DNA of 46,630 nt from a virus. Location: positions 1-46,630 of the IMG/VR virus record IMGVR_UViG_3300044627_003984, one strand, 5' to 3'. The notes below the pieces were generated by a model, which saw nothing but the letters and a program-made list of their open reading frames with translations, was not told the origin of the DNA and made no database searches. The position numbers and the translations under genes are program-made. This document shows, one piece after another, positions 30,730-38,912 of the stretch (position 1 is the stretch's first letter; each line of letters starts with the position of its first letter).

Positions 30730-32448
30730 TTAGGAGTCAGGGTCAGTGGCGCGGTGCTGGGGGATCTTGGTCCCGTAGGTGTCCACCACCAACTGCTCGC
30801 GGATCTGCTGCTCACCAACCAACTCGCCGAGGGTGCTGGAGTCCGGCATTCCGTCTGCGGGAACCCCGTCGCCGATGACGTTTCCGTCTCCAGTCATCAT
30901 GGGATCCAAAGGAGTTGCCATCCCGTCAGGCCCGGGCATCATGCCCGTAAGGTCCATGATCTGCTTACTGAGTTCAGTCTTCAGTAGAGTCAAAGAGGCC
31001 TCGGCTTTTGCATCTTCCATGAGTTCAGAACGAATCTCGGCCAACTTCTCCTCAGGGAACTCCTCGCCGAGGGTCCTCAGCGCGCCTTCCTTACTTTCCA
31101 GACCCATGCCCATCTTCATGGAGACCTCATTGAGGACAACCAGTTGGTCCAGCGGCAGCGGCGGCGGGAAATGCGTGAAGGTCGTATACGTGATCGGATC
31201 CTGTGGGTTCAGCACGTCCAACTGAGTGGGCTTAATCGGCCCGTTACGGGTCGGGTCGTAGACGAGCAGTTCCGGCTCTTTGATTGCAATCGTGAGCAGA
31301 ACCAGTTCGTTGATCTTCTGTACTCCGGTCCCATACTGGGCTGTCTTCTGGGAGTACCGGTTCATGAGTGGCTGGTACTGGATGGAGAGCGCTACACCGG
31401 AAGTGTTTGAGATCGGCTGCACCTGGCCCAGAGCAGTCTCCGGGATACCCATGATTTCGTGCATCGAACGCTTGAGCACCTCCAGGTACTCAAGGGCTCC
31501 CTTTACCCCGTTCCCGCCGCCCTCCAGGTTGAAGACCTGTGAGTCCTTGGGAAGGCCACCCCACACCTTCTTGGGGCCCTTCTCCAACTGCGATGCCTTG
31601 GCACCCACGATGACGGTTACGGGAGCAGCGTGGTAGTTGATGATGTCGGCGACATCGGTAGCGATCTCGTTGTACTGCCGATTGATAGCGATGATGTCGT
31701 GGGCGTCTGATAGCCCCCACGGAGATCCTGACACCGGAATGTTTGGGATATGGACGACCGGAATAGTCCCCAGGGGGTTAGGTCGGGAGTCGATCAACTC
31801 GTCGTTGATGTACTCCTCGATGGAGTCGTCGGTAAGGATTTCGGTGTACGTGAAGACCTGACGAGTTCCCTCAAGGCTCGTTCCCCAGTACCGGTACTTC
31901 AATTTGAAACGGAGCAGTCGATCTCGGTCGTGAGGATGGAACTCCGGAAAGCAGAACGACGCATTGAGCGGAAGAATCCTGACGCGGCCGGGATGGCGAC
32001 GACCTGCGGAGTCCACCCACGGTTCTTCGTAGGCGACCTTGACGAAGCAGTCTCCAGATACGGCGCCCTGCTGGCCCATCTCCAGAAGGATCTTCTCTTT
32101 GTCATTGTCTTGCTGCCAGACCCGCTCAAGGATGTCGGGAATGAGAGCCTCAGTCGCCTTGGGAGACCGGAAGGAAATGCCGCGACCGAACGTGAACCGG
32201 TTGAGGTAGTCGACCATGGTGCGGTAGTAGTTCAAGACCACCTGAGGCTCACCGGCCTCACGCTTGTACGCGTAGTGATGGCCCAGGTACATCGCCCAGT
32301 TCAGCGAGTAGCGATTCAGGCGTGGGCCGTGTACCTCGAATTCCTCGTCAGCCAGTTCGACGAGTCCCAGGGGACTGATCGAGATCGTGAGGTCAGACGA
32401 TGCCGCCCGGTACGAGGGAGGTGAGAAATCTACAGTGCCGAGCGCCAC
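30730..32448 (-). CDS. Portal protein
   Basis: 572 residues. It has the portal signature of an N-terminal wing (NYYRTMVDYLNRFTFGRGIS), a central stem region (PWGLSDAHDIIAINRQYNEI, then ATDVADIINYHAAPVTVIVG) and a crown segment (RSMHEIMGIPETALGQVQPI, SNTSGVALSIQYQPL) common to SPP1/phi29-class portals of contractile actinophages. The C-terminal ~110 residues are helical and then acidic and methionine-rich. It forms the dodecameric DNA gate at one vertex. It precedes the scaffold gene. Confidence 0.92.
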   Translation of the reverse strand: MALGTVDFSPPSYRAASSDLTISISPLGLVELADEEFEVHGPRLNRYSLNWAMYLGHHYAYKREAGEPQVVLNYYRTMVDYLNRFTFGRGISFRSPKATEALIPDILERVWQQDNDKEKILLEMGQQGAVSGDCFVKVAYEEPWVDSAGRRHPGRVRILPLNASFCFPEFHPHDRDRLLRFKLKYRYWGTSLEGTRQVFTYTEILTDDSIEEYINDELIDSRPNPLGTIPVVHIPNIPVSGSPWGLSDAHDIIAINRQYNEIATDVADIINYHAAPVTVIVGAKASQLEKGPKKVWGGLPKDSQVFNLEGGGNGVKGALEYLEVLKRSMHEIMGIPETALGQVQPISNTSGVALSIQYQPLMNRYSQKTAQYGTGVQKINELVLLTIAIKEPELLVYDPTRNGPIKPTQLDVLNPQDPITYTTFTHFPPPLPLDQLVVLNEVSMKMGMGLESKEGALRTLGEEFPEEKLAEIRSELMEDAKAEASLTLLKTELSKQIMDLTGMMPGPDGMATPLDPMMTGDGNVIGDGVPADGMPDSSTLGELVGEQQIREQLVVDTYGTKIPQHRATDPDS

Positions 32449-32487
32449 GTAGACTCCTTCTCACTCAAGACCGTCTGGTGCGCGAAG

Positions 32488-32724
32488 TCAGTCATCGTCG
32501 TCCTTGCGGGAAGTCTTCTTCGCGGTTTTGTTGCGGTCGCTGGCATCTTTGGCACGCTTCTTGGCGGCGGTCACCGACTTCGCGTCGGCGAACTGCCCTC
32601 CGTGATGGACGTACTGCTGATGTACCCAGCGCCCGGCCGGGATAGAAGGCCATTTGCGGAACTTGCCCTTCGCCTGAATGACAAGGCTGTTCCACAGACG
32701 CTGGTTAAGGGGAACCTGTGACAT
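32488..32724 (-). CDS. Small DUF5872-like basic protein
   Basis: 78 residues. The motif GKFRKWPSIPAGRWVHQQYV followed by HHGGQF resembles the DUF5872 pattern (xPSxxASxWVxKxYxxxGGxY) found in phage and algal-virus proteins. The C-terminus is rich in lysine, alanine and aspartate (AKKRAKDASDRNKTAKKTSR, then KDDDD), suggesting a disordered or nucleic-acid-binding tail. Function unknown; it sits between terminase-side genes and the portal. Confidence 0.7.
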   Translation of the reverse strand: MSQVPLNQRLWNSLVIQAKGKFRKWPSIPAGRWVHQQYVHHGGQFADAKSVTAAKKRAKDASDRNKTAKKTSRKDDDD

Positions 32725-32794
32725 CAGCAGTACCTCGCATCGACTGTTCCGTAATCTTCTCGGAACCTATCCCGATTGCGGTGCTGTGTAAGCG

Positions 32795-33202
32795 CTAGTC
32801 CTCGACGACCGTCGGATTCAGACGGTTGTACCGACCACCGCTCCGGATGTCCATCTCGAAGCGAAGTTCGCCCGCATTGGTGAACGCGCCATGAGCGAAG
32901 TTTCCGAGGAAGGTCGGTGCCTCGATCCAGGCCGCCGATCCGACGTGGGCACGCTGGGCCATCGTCTCTTCGGGGTACTTCTCGAAGACGTTTGCGTTGC
33001 GGTTGGGGCGACCCGGGGCAGAGATGTAGCCCTGCATCGCGCCCTTGGCGAACTCCGTGGGGACGTCGGTATCGGTGCCGACGCCCTCCTGGAAGCGCAG
33101 CGGCCCGCGCTCGCCGGGAGCACCCGGGGAGAACTTGCGGTCGTACATCTGCGGCGCGCGCTCCGGGAACATGGGGGCCGGGCCGATGGTGGGAACGGAC
33201 AT
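32795..33202 (-). CDS. Conserved-looking protein of head gene block
   Basis: 135 residues; ATG at 33202 preceded by AGGAG. It is rich in proline, glycine and aromatic residues with little predicted helix (IGPAPMFPERAPQMYDRKFS, then GYISAPGRPNRNANVFEKYP). The C-terminal half (RAHVGSAAWIEAPTFLGNFA) may be a small beta domain. Not recognised. The location between terminase and portal suggests a virion component. Confidence 0.6.
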   Translation of the reverse strand: MSVPTIGPAPMFPERAPQMYDRKFSPGAPGERGPLRFQEGVGTDTDVPTEFAKGAMQGYISAPGRPNRNANVFEKYPEETMAQRAHVGSAAWIEAPTFLGNFAHGAFTNAGELRFEMDIRSGGRYNRLNPTVVED

Positions 33203-33232
33203 TCAGACTCCTAAGGTTGAGGTACCTCAGTC

Positions 33233-33589
33233 CTAATGCTGAGGCCTCTCGGGCGAGATGTCAGGATGAACGGCGTCCTCAACTTCTTTGGTCAGGACCC
33301 GCAGTTGCTGGATCTCCATTCGGAGTTCCTTGACGATCAGGTGTAGATCGCGGTTCTCATTACGGAGGGCCTCGATCTCTTGTCGGGCCTCTTCGAGTTC
33401 CTTACGAACCTCCGTAAGGACGTCCGCAATCGCGTCCACGGCCGCACCGGCGCTGTTGACGACGTTGGAGTGCACGTCTGACTTCTGCTTTGGGCGGGTC
33501 GTGAAGTAAGTGGCTAGCGCAGCAATGGGTGCTGCTAGCAGTCCTACCGCGGCAACAAGGAGCGACGTATCCACAGTAATGGTTTCCAT
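33233..33589 (-). CDS. Membrane-anchored coiled-coil protein
   Basis: 118 residues: one N-terminal transmembrane helix (LLVAAVGLLAAPIAALATYF), a short basic turn, then a coiled coil (TEVRKELEEARQEIEALRNE, then LIVKELRMEIQQLRVLTKEV). This N-in or N-out bitopic layout is seen in phage spanin-like or holin-partner proteins of actinophages. It directly follows a holin-like gene. It may regulate lysis timing, but a direct role is not shown. Confidence 0.65.
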   Translation of the reverse strand: METITVDTSLLVAAVGLLAAPIAALATYFTTRPKQKSDVHSNVVNSAGAAVDAIADVLTEVRKELEEARQEIEALRNENRDLHLIVKELRMEIQQLRVLTKEVEDAVHPDISPERPQH

Positions 33590-33609
33590 GGCGGGTACCT
33601 GAGGATCGA

Positions 33610-33828
33610 CTAGTCGGCGTTAATGCCGAAGCGAGGGTCCTTAGGGTCGAGTGCCGAGATGATGATCGGAAGAACTGAGGCGATTCCTGCGGAGACCCAT
33701 GTGCGAAGGTCCGTGGCGTCCACCGAGAAGACGTCTGCGCCGTCTGCGAGAAACAGACCCAAAACGACAGCGAGGAAGACCTTGGCATATGACCAGGCCA
33801 TCCGGGCCCAAGGGGAATCAAGACTCAT
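33610..33828 (-). CDS. Holin-like small membrane protein
   Basis: 72 residues; ATG at 33828 with an AGGAGG upstream. It has two hydrophobic segments (YAKVFLAVVLGLFLADG and GIASVLPIIISALDP) joined by a polar loop, and an N-terminus starting MSLDSPWARMAWSY. This is the size and topology of actinophage two-helix holins (compare phage r1t / DUF-type holins with a LADG-like turn). It is separated from the endolysin by about 5 kb, so a holin role is probable but unproven. Confidence 0.65.
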   Translation of the reverse strand: MSLDSPWARMAWSYAKVFLAVVLGLFLADGADVFSVDATDLRTWVSAGIASVLPIIISALDPKDPRFGINAD

Positions 33829-33888
33829 GCGAACCTCCTGTCGGTTCCTCTATTGTCGGAGAGGTGCTACCGATGCGTCACTGCAAAC

Positions 33889-35448
33889 TCACGCAAAGAA
33901 CGGGTTCTCCGAAACCTCTACGTTGGGAAGAGTCAGATCTGCAGTCAGGCTGCACGCAATGGCCAGTGAGTCCACGAAGTCGTCGTGTGCGTGTGCCTCG
34001 TCGGGGGCAGCCACCAACATGTTGGGACCTTTGAAGTTGACCTCAGCATCCGTCATCTGTTGGTAGAACCTCTTCCATGCGCGAAGGCGACGTGTCTTCG
34101 CGTGCGAAGGCCAGCCCACAAGGCGCCGCTGCATGAGTGCCTGAAGGTGTTTCCAACGTTTCGACTGCTCGCTGGGGCTTGACGTGAGAGAGATGACCTC
34201 GGCCCGCGGAAGAAGAATCTTTAGTCGCTGCGCGACCGCGTCGCCGACTCCGTTCGCGTCTACACCCACAGCCAGAATGTCGTAGTTGGATAGGAAGTTC
34301 GTGATTTGGAAGTACTGATCCTCCCAGTCATCTCCCTGTATCTCTAGCCAGTTAAGAACTCGGTGGTCGAAGTACCCAAACTCATCAGGGCGATCCCAGT
34401 CAACCCAGACAACGGTTACGACCGTTGAGTCGGTCTTGCGAGCCGGGTCGATACCGACGACGACCGGGGACCTGAACCATGACTTCACGGTCTCCTGAGA
34501 GGTATCCCCGAGGTCATCCATGAGACTGGATGTGACGAACATGCCGCGTTCGAGAAGCCACTTGCAGTTGTAGGACATTTGGAACTCGTCTGAGTCCTCA
34601 CCGATGCGGAGCATCTCCTTGCGGATGAACTTGGCGTAGTTCTCGTTGTACTTTGAGACGTCTCGCCAGTTCCATTCGAAGTGGTTCTGCCGCGCAGCCC
34701 TTCCAGTTTGACGGCGGCGGTTGAGTTGAATGGACCGGTAGAAGTTGTTCTTCGACGTGGTTGGTGTACCTGTTTTGACGAAAGTACCGGCGTAGTACGC
34801 CAGCATGGGCGCGATGGACTTGACGACCACGAAGTCGTCGGCTTCCTGACACTCGTCGACCACCACCAGGTGGAAGGACTTTGACTCGATCTTGGCCCGA
34901 GGGTTCGCGGTCATCATCGTGAGGGTCGAGCCCGACTTCTTGAGGCGGATCGACTTGGTGACCCCGGGTACGCGCCCCGTTTCGTCATCGATCTCCGGAT
35001 CACCCAGGATCTCCAAGGCTCTCTCGGAGGTCAGTCGCGTCACGGTACGGCCGAAGAGTGTCTCGGCCTGCCCCTCGGTTGGCGCGAAAAGGCCCACCCA
35101 GAATCCGTCCTTGAACTTGCCGAGAAGGTCCGGGTAGATCTGTGCCAGACGGGGCAGCAAGACCATGAGCGTGGCCACAGTGTTGGCGATGGTCTCGGAC
35201 TTGCCGGACTGGCGGGCTGCGAGACCGGTGATCTCTTCTCCGTCCCCGATGATGACGGACTCGATGATGCGCCGGGAGAGTGGTTCTTGATAGGGGTGTA
35301 GAGAGTGCCCGACCAGGACCTCCATGAACTGCATCGTTCGATCGACCAGTTGGTCAACGAAGTCCTTGGACAGTTCGTCTAGAGCCTCCTCAGAGGACTC
35401 CTGGTCCAGGGTCTCTTCGAGGGCTTCGTCTTCGAGGTCGTTTGTCAT
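33889..35448 (-). CDS. Terminase large subunit
   Basis: 519 residues from the ATG at 35448; an in-frame ATG at 35496 would add 16. The ATPase domain has a Walker A-like ARQSGKSETIANTVATLM near residue 79 and Walker B FHLVVVDECQEADDF near residue 197. The RNase H-like nuclease domain has VVGIDPARKTDSTVVTVVWV, ILAVGVDANGVGDAVAQRL and AHAHDDFVDSLAIAC, supplying the conserved acidic residues. An acidic N-terminal extension (EDEALEETLDQESSEEALDE) precedes the ATPase domain. It drives DNA packaging through the portal. No separate small terminase was recognised, though 35520-35792 is a candidate from its position. Confidence 0.93.
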   Translation of the reverse strand: MTNDLEDEALEETLDQESSEEALDELSKDFVDQLVDRTMQFMEVLVGHSLHPYQEPLSRRIIESVIIGDGEEITGLAARQSGKSETIANTVATLMVLLPRLAQIYPDLLGKFKDGFWVGLFAPTEGQAETLFGRTVTRLTSERALEILGDPEIDDETGRVPGVTKSIRLKKSGSTLTMMTANPRAKIESKSFHLVVVDECQEADDFVVVKSIAPMLAYYAGTFVKTGTPTTSKNNFYRSIQLNRRRQTGRAARQNHFEWNWRDVSKYNENYAKFIRKEMLRIGEDSDEFQMSYNCKWLLERGMFVTSSLMDDLGDTSQETVKSWFRSPVVVGIDPARKTDSTVVTVVWVDWDRPDEFGYFDHRVLNWLEIQGDDWEDQYFQITNFLSNYDILAVGVDANGVGDAVAQRLKILLPRAEVISLTSSPSEQSKRWKHLQALMQRRLVGWPSHAKTRRLRAWKRFYQQMTDAEVNFKGPNMLVAAPDEAHAHDDFVDSLAIACSLTADLTLPNVEVSENPFFA

Positions 35449-35519
35449 ATCCGTCCGGATGGTGGTCGAGGTGAAGGCCCTCCTAGCCTTCGCCATCCGG
35501 GCGGGACTGTCAGTACAAA

Positions 35520-35792
35520 CTACCGGCCTAGCGCGCCGTACACCTGGCTGTGGGCGACTCCGTAGACCTTGGAAATCGAAACCGGGCTGAGATGTCCAAC
35601 CTTGTTGAGGACCCGCCACTCATCGGTTCGGGACTCGGTAGGCGTGGCCACCGGCTCTTCCATGCACCACGACGAGCAGTAGACTTTGTTTCGGAGCGCT
35701 ACCAGCCCGTCTGTCCAACCGATGGTCCTGCGGCAAGAGGCGCATCTGACGCCTAGCGGTTGCGGGGCCCGATTCGGCTTGGCGGTACCCAC
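35520..35792 (-). CDS. Zinc-ribbon and helix-turn-helix-like small protein upstream of terminase
   Basis: 90 residues from the GTG at 35792 that overlaps the previous stop (TAGTG). A CASC...CSSWC cysteine set forms a probable zinc ribbon, and the C-terminal ~35 residues (RTDEWRVLNKVGHLSPVSIS, then KVYGVAHSQVYGALGR) look like a helix-turn-helix. The place just upstream of the large terminase and the DNA-binding look make it a candidate small terminase or DNA recognition factor; this is inference. A longer frame to 35870 would lie inside the neighbouring gene. Confidence 0.6.
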   Translation of the reverse strand: MGTAKPNRAPQPLGVRCASCRRTIGWTDGLVALRNKVYCSSWCMEEPVATPTESRTDEWRVLNKVGHLSPVSISKVYGVAHSQVYGALGR

Positions 35793-36022
35793 TACAGCCC
35801 CTCGCTTCGGGCGATATCCGTGAGCCCGTTGATGAGCGAGAAGATGGTGTCGGAGTTGAGAGGAAACCAATATCCGCGTCCGTACTCATCAAGGCTGGGG
35901 ATGTAATCACGAAGTTCGATCACGCGTACGCCTTCCACCTCCACGATACGGACCCGGCACTCCAGATCTGTCGCTTTCGCGATCGTTTGAACAACCCGGG
36001 CCGATGCTGGATTCTTTGCCAT
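35792..36022 (-). CDS. Small protein of unknown function
   Basis: 76 residues from the ATG at 36022 (an in-frame GTG lies one codon earlier), with GGAAG upstream. It is a compact alpha-beta protein (ECRVRIVEVEGVRVIELRDY, then WFPLNSDTIFSLINGLTDIA). No family recognised. It is the first gene after a ~480-base gap and is translationally coupled to the zinc-ribbon gene. Confidence 0.65.
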   Translation of the reverse strand: MAKNPASARVVQTIAKATDLECRVRIVEVEGVRVIELRDYIPSLDEYGRGYWFPLNSDTIFSLINGLTDIARSEGL

Positions 36023-36503
36023 CACATGCTTCCGTCTCGTAGTCGGTATGTTGCTGTTGTGACGAATGCAGACTACCTCACCGCGGGTTCATAGTACAAC
36101 ACCCCTCGCGGGGTACTGACGGGGCCACACTGAGTACCCACCCGTTTACCCAGCCGCCTACGAGAATTCATGACCGCTTATTCTCACTCGTCAGTCTTGC
36201 TGCCGGTCAAGTAGTAGGTTCTGCGGACAGTCTTCACCCACCATCGTTTCGGGGGAAACACATGTCGATGCTTTGTTCTTTCAGCCCGCTGGACCGTGGG
36301 TACGACACCACGGGTACTGACAGCGACGGCAATGTCCACTTTGCCATTGAGGCTACGTCGTGCGTGACGCCTGATCAAAGGACATTCATTCAGGTGGACT
36401 GCTTATGCGGTAGAAGCGGCGCCGACGAGGCCCTACACAACGAGACGCAGGCCGTCACGACGGTACGCGTCTGGCGAACTGCACACCGGGGCATATTGCC
36501 CGA
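36023..36503. other. Longest gene-poor gap of the window
   Basis: No minus-strand gene is convincing here. The stretch holds a hairpin ACCCC-TCGC-GGGGT at 36101-36114, a weak minus-strand ORF (36184-36378, TTG start, 64 codons, basic) and a plus-strand ORF (36262-36507) that is better supported. A 32-codon minus-strand frame (about 36072-36170) is also open. This is the likeliest place for a promoter or other control element of the head gene block, but no clear -35/-10 pair was seen. Confidence 0.5.
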
Positions 36504-36507
36504 TTAG
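36262..36507 (+). CDS. Possible plus-strand gene, 81 residues
   Basis: This is the only plus-strand frame that looks like a gene by itself. It has GGGGG six bases before the ATG, GC-rich third codon positions, and little competition from a minus-strand frame with similar quality. The product (MSMLCSFSPLDRGYDTTGTD, then GNVHFAIEATSCVTPDQRTF and VDCLCGRSGADEALHN) has four cysteines and no recognised family. It ends overlapping the 3' end of the gene at 36504-36734. It remains uncertain because every other gene is on the minus strand. Confidence 0.35.
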   Translation: MSMLCSFSPLDRGYDTTGTDSDGNVHFAIEATSCVTPDQRTFIQVDCLCGRSGADEALHNETQAVTTVRVWRTAHRGILPD

Positions 36508-36734
36508 CCTCGGCGGCGCGCCAGTTCTGTGGTCGCGGCCAGCAAGACCTGGGCGGCGGTGTGGGCATCTTTCAAGAAGACGTCTTGGGGGTCGCGTAGG
36601 TACGCCGTGAGGCTGCGCCCGGCGGCGTACAGGGCCTGGTCAGACCAGGCCACGATGTCCTCCTGGGTCATCTTGGAAACCCTGCGGTGCACCTTCTCGG
36701 GAATCTCCGCCTCAAGAGCCTTACGCCTGAACAT
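36504..36734 (-). CDS. Small helical protein
   Basis: 76 residues, mostly helical and rich in alanine and arginine (EIPEKVHRRVSKMTQEDIVA, then AYLRDPQDVFLKDAHTAAQV). No recognised domain. It overlaps the upstream gene by 14 bases, which supports translation as part of the same transcript. Confidence 0.65.
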   Translation of the reverse strand: MFRRKALEAEIPEKVHRRVSKMTQEDIVAWSDQALYAAGRSLTAYLRDPQDVFLKDAHTAAQVLLAATTELARRRG

Positions 36735-36972
36735 CTATCTCTCTCCATCCAATGGCGCCCCGCAGGGCGGTCTCTTCGTCCTGCTGCTCGGTCCAGCGAC
36801 CCAACACCACGGCCCGCGTGGACAGCGGGACCCGGAAGACCAAGGACGCCCCGGCTCTGTACGGGTACTCGATCTCTGTGGTCTGCCCGCGGTCTACTAG
36901 TGGGAACCTGCGAGTGGGATACCGCATTCCGTGGACGAAGGTCTTCTTTCCGATGTCGTGAACCTCGGGCAC
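36721..36972 (-). CDS. Small protein of unknown function
   Basis: 83 residues with beta character (KKTFVHGMRYPTRRFPLVDR, then EYPYRAGASLVFRVPLSTRA and VLGRWTEQQDE). It shares the stop/start base with the KTSC gene (36972). No membrane segment or known motif. Reality is supported by tight packing between two overlapping genes. Confidence 0.65.
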   Translation of the reverse strand: MPEVHDIGKKTFVHGMRYPTRRFPLVDRGQTTEIEYPYRAGASLVFRVPLSTRAVVLGRWTEQQDEETALRGAIGWREIDVQA

Positions 36973-37781
36973 TACTTCCTGGCCTTTCTGGGCTTCTTGC
37001 TCTTGGTGGGGTTGATGCGGGCCGCGCTACGGTCTGTCTGTCCGGTCAGTTGTCCGTCGTAGACCCACTGCCCGGTCCTGGCGATCCGGTAGAGGCCCTC
37101 GCGGGCCGCCATGCTGGCGCTCGCCATACTGGCGGTGCCTCGGGGCTTGGCGTCCAGCACCGCGAAAATGTAGCGGCCCTTCGAGTGGTTGACCTTGAAG
37201 GACGCCCATTCGCCCTCGGAGACGTCGTAGTAGTTGTAGAACGTTCCGTCTCGGAAAACCACAGTCAAGACTTTGCGGGAGCCGTCGTAGCCTGCGGCAA
37301 CGGTGCGGGGCCTCTCCGGGTTGATGCTTGACGTTGGGATGAGCGTGATCGGCGCCGGTTCACGACCCGACCCAGAAACGACGGGCCCTCCGGTGGGTTG
37401 GCCAGTGTCCGGATCAATTACCGTCGTGGCGAGGTTCGCGTAGTTATAGCCGGACTGGTCGTAGTCGAAGTACTCGTCCCAGGTGCCGCCCGTGGTGTCG
37501 GAGTCTCCGAACGCGCCCTGCGCGGTCTTGAACTCTGCGGTCTGCGCCGCGACCGGCAGACCAGCGAAGGGGGACACCACACGGGTGCGGTCCATCAGTG
37601 ACGCCGCGGCGACAGCATCGTCTACCGTCATGGCGTAGCCGCCACGGCCGCTGGCGATTCTCTTGGGCACTGCTGTGGGGTCCAACCGTGCCTCGTAGTT
37701 ACGGCGGATGGACATCTCCTGAGCCGACGGCAGCCGCACTGAGTTCTTGCGACTGACCCCGTCGGGGTTCACGCGAGCCAT
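36972..37781 (-). CDS. KTSC domain protein
   Basis: 269 residues from the ATG at 37781, which overlaps the previous TGA (TGATG); the longer frame to 37853 would run inside that gene. The C-terminal half contains a KTSC domain (RTVAAGYDGSRKVLTVVFRD, then GTFYNYYDVSEGEWASFKVN and HSKGRYIFAVLDAKPRG). KTSC domains are small beta domains often carried by phage and lysyl-tRNA synthetase-associated proteins; the function is unclear. The N-terminal half is polar and repetitive in Gly/Thr, and the C-terminus is very basic (PTKSKKPRKARK). Possibly binds nucleic acid or a protein partner. Confidence 0.78.
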   Translation of the reverse strand: MARVNPDGVSRKNSVRLPSAQEMSIRRNYEARLDPTAVPKRIASGRGGYAMTVDDAVAAASLMDRTRVVSPFAGLPVAAQTAEFKTAQGAFGDSDTTGGTWDEYFDYDQSGYNYANLATTVIDPDTGQPTGGPVVSGSGREPAPITLIPTSSINPERPRTVAAGYDGSRKVLTVVFRDGTFYNYYDVSEGEWASFKVNHSKGRYIFAVLDAKPRGTASMASASMAAREGLYRIARTGQWVYDGQLTGQTDRSAARINPTKSKKPRKARK

Positions 37782-38032
37782 CAGGTTTCCTCGCCGGGGC
37801 AGTGGTGTGATGCGGCCTCGGTGTCCTCGATAACGGATCCGCAGGAGGTGCACCGCAGGTACGTCGGAACGCGGTAGCCGTTCTGCGCGGTGGCTCGGGG
37901 GTCAGGGTCGTTGGGCTCCACGGGCTCCACAGGATTGGGGGCCATGACCTCGCTGGGCCAGGGACCTCTCGGCTGATGGGCCGTAGTGGGAATGGCGTGC
38001 CCCTGAACCGCTGGCCGCCGAATGACTCGCAC
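37781..38032 (-). CDS. Small zinc-finger protein
   Basis: 83 residues; GTG at 38032. A proline-rich N-terminal half (NPVEPVEPNDPDPRATAQN) precedes a single zinc-binding motif CTSCGSVIEDTEAASHHC (C2HC). Stop overlaps the KTSC start. Likely a DNA- or protein-binding miniprotein; function unknown. Confidence 0.7.
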   Translation of the reverse strand: MRVIRRPAVQGHAIPTTAHQPRGPWPSEVMAPNPVEPVEPNDPDPRATAQNGYRVPTYLRCTSCGSVIEDTEAASHHCPGEET

Positions 38033-38037
38033 GACGC

Positions 38038-38328
38038 CTACTCTTCGGTGCTGTCTGCCTCAGGCTCGTCTTGAACCTCCGGCTCCGGCTGCGATGCTTC
38101 CTCGGCCGCGGCCTCGACCTCCTTGGGAGCAGACCGACGGCGGCGAGGCTTCAGGCTGGACAGGGCCGCGTCACGCTTCTCGGCGAAAGCCTCGGTGGTG
38201 GGCAGTGACCCCGCCTTGGCGGCCTGCTTGAGGAACGAGGGCAGGTGCGCGCTGCAGTATGGCGTGGGCGCAAGTGGCTTCGGGTCGTAAATGTAGACCG
38301 CGGGGGAATCGCAGTTGGCGCAGTTCAT
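38038..38328 (-). CDS. Small zinc-finger protein with acidic tail
   Basis: 96 residues. The N-terminus MNCANCDSPAVYIYDPKPLA followed by PTPYCSAHLPSFL is a C-x2-C...C-x2-H zinc site. The middle is basic (LSSLKPRRRRSAP) and the tail very acidic (QPEPEVQDEPEADSTEE). This actinophage-type layout is common, with no assigned function. The start overlaps a 16-codon frame (MKIRPEVRWRDRGGSR) whose TGA crosses the ATG (ATGA), a possible leader peptide. Confidence 0.7.
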   Translation of the reverse strand: MNCANCDSPAVYIYDPKPLAPTPYCSAHLPSFLKQAAKAGSLPTTEAFAEKRDAALSSLKPRRRRSAPKEVEAAAEEASQPEPEVQDEPEADSTEE

Positions 38329-38452
38329 CGAGAACCTCCTCTGTCACGCCAACGTACTTCAGGACGGATTTTCATAGTGGCTATACGCGTCGCGATCGTT
38401 GGTGGTCTACGGCGTGGAAAGACCTTCCAACGGCGACTGGCGGCCAACAGTG
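38329..38452. other. Short intergenic region with leader peptide and hairpin
   Basis: These ~124 bases carry a hairpin (TGGAA-n5-TTCCA at 38415-38429) and, close to the next gene, a 16-codon minus-strand frame beginning about 38375 that ends across the start of the zinc-finger gene. They could form a short regulatory leader. No clear promoter was seen. Confidence 0.4.
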
Positions 38453-38617
38453 TCAGTCTTCACGCTTTGAACGGTTGATGGCATTCCTAGTCTTGGTAGA
38501 ACGGTCCCTGTCACGCTTGGTTCGGCGGTCTCCGAACTTCTGCACCTTCTGGTTCAGTTGATAGACCCCAGGGGCCCCTTTACCGAACTCGAAGTCAGGA
38601 CGGCTGGCTTTGCCCAT
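38453..38617 (-). CDS. Small basic protein, 54 residues
   Basis: MGKASRPDFEFGKGAPGVYQ followed by a strongly basic C-terminus (RRTKRDRDRSTKTRNAINRS). It is shorter than usual ORF cut-offs but reads as real coding sequence. It overlaps the 3' end of the DUF3263 gene by 23 bases. A nucleic-acid-binding role is plausible from charge only. Confidence 0.6.
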   Translation of the reverse strand: MGKASRPDFEFGKGAPGVYQLNQKVQKFGDRRTKRDRDRSTKTRNAINRSKRED

Positions 38618-38912
38618 CACGTCTCCGCACGCTGGATCGGGTCGTCATGCTGGGGCTGGACTCGATGTTCGACCGAGAACGACGCACGACCTCGGGGGCG
38701 TACGCCACGGCCTCCGGGTGGTCGAGGAGACCCACCAGTTTGGTGTAGTAACTGGTAGCGCTCAGCCCCAACTCGGTGCGGATGGCCTCGTCGCGGTGCC
38801 CGACCTTGGTCCAGGACTGTCGACCGAAGTCCAAGATGCTCTTCTCGTAGTCCGTCAGAGGTGGCCGGGAGGATCGGTCTGCGGAGTCTTCGAAGTCTCC
38901 GCGGTTTCTCAT
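38595..38912 (-). CDS. DUF3263-like protein
   Basis: 105 residues. The central segment LTDYEKSILDFGRQSWTKVG followed by HRDEAIRTELGLSATSYYTK and VVRRSRS matches DUF3263 (LTDxExxILxFExxWW...AIRxxFxxSxTRYYQxLNxLL), a small helix-turn-helix-like family nearly restricted to Actinobacteria and their phages. It is thus a useful host marker. It may regulate transcription; the WW pair of the family is SW here. It overlaps the endolysin gene by 4 bases (ATGA). Confidence 0.85.
   Translation of the reverse strand: MRNRGDFEDSADRSSRPPLTDYEKSILDFGRQSWTKVGHRDEAIRTELGLSATSYYTKLVGLLDHPEAVAYAPEVVRRSRSNIESSPSMTTRSSVRRRDGQSQPS

Noticed and set aside
36184-36378. Minus-strand 64-codon ORF with a basic C-terminus
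   Set aside because: TTG start without a good ribosome site, poor third-position pattern and no family; the overlapping plus-strand frame is slightly better.
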